Positions 5,868 to 6,390 of a stretch of 6,390 nt of DNA are shown here, piece by piece (the stretch's first letter is position 1; every line of letters begins with the position of its first letter). Origin of the DNA: Veillonellaceae bacterium. GTDB lineage: Bacteria; Bacillota_C; Negativicutes; UBA1444. The stretch covers positions 1 through 6,390 of the forward strand of contig JAAZNU010000147.1 of assembly GCA_012798135.1 (NCBI GenBank). Reading direction: 5' to 3'. The notes below the pieces were generated by a model, which did no database searches, was not told where the DNA came from, and saw nothing but the letters and a program-made list of their open reading frames with translations. The translations under genes were made by a program, and so were the position numbers.

Positions 5868-5890
5868 GTCGATGAGGTCTCCTCATCGAC
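5868..5890 (-). terminator. Probable terminator of the 77-residue membrane protein gene
   Basis: GTCGATGAGG (5868-5877) and CCTCATCGAC (5881-5890) form a perfect ten-bp stem with a three-base loop. The stem extends by about three more pairs if G-U wobbles are allowed (5865-5867 with 5891-5893). It lies four bases past the TAG of the gene at 5895-6128, where a terminator is expected. No T-run follows on the - strand (it reads AGCGCTGG), so this would be a tail-less hairpin of the kind often proposed for high-GC actinobacteria. The stem is symmetric and could act in both directions. Confidence 0.7.
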
Positions 5891-5894
5891 GGTC

Positions 5895-6128
5895 CTAGAA
5901 CCCGGCGGAGTTGTTGATGCCGTCCTGCCGGATCGGGGGCATGTGCGGGTTGACGTGCCCGCCCTGCCGTTGGCCGGCGTTGTCAGGCCCAGTGGTGTCG
6001 AGGCACTCGACGCCTGCGGTGTCGCGATCCCGTGACAGCGCGGCTGGAGACCGGCGATCCCACACCAGGAACGCGACACCGGCGATCACAACAGTCGCCA
6101 CCACAGCAATGCCCACAATCGCGTCCAT
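5895..6128 (-). CDS. Small single-pass membrane protein, function unknown
   Basis: A 77-residue product from ATG 6128-6126, chosen because GGGAGGG (6142-6136) lies seven bases upstream and the protein then begins directly with a membrane helix. The longer in-frame extension to 6371 runs through the divergent gene's lipobox region and is rejected. A hydrophobic helix spans about residues 3-23 (AIVGIAVVATVVIAGVAFLV) and is followed at once by WDRR, so the N-terminus is probably outside and the hydrophilic tail (24-77) in the cytoplasm. The tail has one cysteine (Cys42), a GQRQGGHVNPHMPP stretch and a polar end (INNSAGF). It is a single-gene unit bounded by the hairpin at 5868-5890 and divergent from the lipoprotein gene. 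I do not recognise the family. Confidence 0.65.
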   Translation of the reverse strand: MDAIVGIAVVATVVIAGVAFLVWDRRSPAALSRDRDTAGVECLDTTGPDNAGQRQGGHVNPHMPPIRQDGINNSAGF

Positions 6129-6267
6129 GTCACCGCCCTCCCACGCGCGCTGGTCCGCCCGGCGGGGCTCCGCGCGGGGGTCCAGCGACCCTCGGCTGAG
6201 GGAGGCGTCGGCGAACCGCCTGGCGAAGCAGGAGCAAGGTCGCGGGTGTCCCGACAGACTGGTGAGT
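6129..6267. promoter_or_regulatory. Divergent promoter region between small membrane protein and lipoprotein
   Basis: This 139-base gap must hold the promoters of both divergent genes. I cannot pick convincing -35/-10 pairs by eye. A small dyad, CCCTC-GGCT-GAGGG (6189-6202), lies near the middle and could be a regulator site or chance. AGGAGCAAGG near 6230-6239 is too far from the lipoprotein ATG (28 bases) to be its ribosome binding site. Confidence 0.35.
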
Positions 6268-6390
6268 ATGAGAGTCCTTGTCCTGACGGCGGCCGCGCTC
6301 CTTCTCGCCGGGTGCAGCAGCACGGCCGACCCATCCCCGACGGCATCCTCCCCTGCGGGGGAGGCGACCACGGGTGTTCCGTCCCCCTCC
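6268..6390 (+). CDS. Lipoprotein, N-terminal part (cut by window edge)
   Basis: The frame from ATG 6268 is open to the window end (41 codons, no stop). It begins with MRVLVLTAAALLLAGCSSTA, a short type II signal peptide: one Arg, a hydrophobic core at residues 3-13 and a lipobox LAGC with the lipidated Cys16. After cleavage a Ser/Thr/Pro/Ala-rich linker follows (about 17-41), typical of actinobacterial lipoproteins. The protein should be anchored to the outer face of the cytoplasmic membrane; its mature domain is outside the window, so the function is unknown. There is no clear ribosome binding site: only GGTGAG immediately before the ATG, with an in-frame GTG at 6262 as the alternative start. 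A leaderless mRNA is possible. Confidence 0.75.
   Translation, partial: MRVLVLTAAALLLAGCSSTADPSPTASSPAGEATTGVPSPS

Noticed and set aside
6129..6371. Longer start for the 77-residue membrane protein
   Set aside because: It would overlap the lipoprotein signal peptide on the other strand and skip the good GGGAGGG site before ATG 6128.

Overview
The window is very GC-rich DNA with G/C-biased third codon positions, GTG starts, four-base gene overlaps and a PadR/MacB-type ABC operon. This fits a high-GC actinobacterium; nothing in the sequence allows a genus to be named. There are no rRNA or tRNA genes, insertion sequences, CRISPR arrays or phage genes. It looks like ordinary chromosomal DNA with several small proteins of unknown function.

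Left part (1-1148, + strand): a non-coding array of ten G-rich decamers fills positions 1-100. It is followed by a hypothetical soluble protein gene starting at 126. As given, that frame runs to 893, but the stretch after about 690 reads like a shifted frame, and a separate 33-residue membrane peptide probably starts at 792 with its own ribosome binding site. Three bases later comes an 83-residue single-pass membrane protein with two extracytoplasmic cysteines (897-1148). A 122-base gap (1149-1270) separates this group from the convergent operon; I see no convincing terminator in it.

Centre (1271-5575, - strand): a compact four-gene operon, read from right to left. It encodes a PadR-family repressor, a MacB/LolD-type ABC ATPase, a ten-helix FtsX-like permease with two large extracytoplasmic domains, and a 54-residue soluble protein of unknown function. 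All three junctions overlap by one to four bases, so translational coupling is likely. Two near-identical 14-base boxes just upstream of the PadR ribosome binding site are the probable autoregulatory operator. The likely logic is a PadR sensor that controls its own exporter or membrane-remodelling ABC transporter. The substrate cannot be read from sequence, and the last small gene is the least expected member.

Right part (5576-6390): the 319-base stretch between the PadR start and the next gene holds the operator boxes, two short GC-rich hairpins and a perfect 10-bp stem-loop that probably terminates the - strand gene at 5895-6128, which encodes a 77-residue single-pass membrane protein. Divergent from it, and cut by the window edge, is the start of a lipoprotein gene (6268 onward) with a clear lipobox.

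No dramatic new system is evident. The best leads are the 54-residue protein coupled to the ABC permease, the strictly 10-base-phased G-rich repeat, the possible frameshift near 690 with the micro-ORF at 792, and the PadR boxes.
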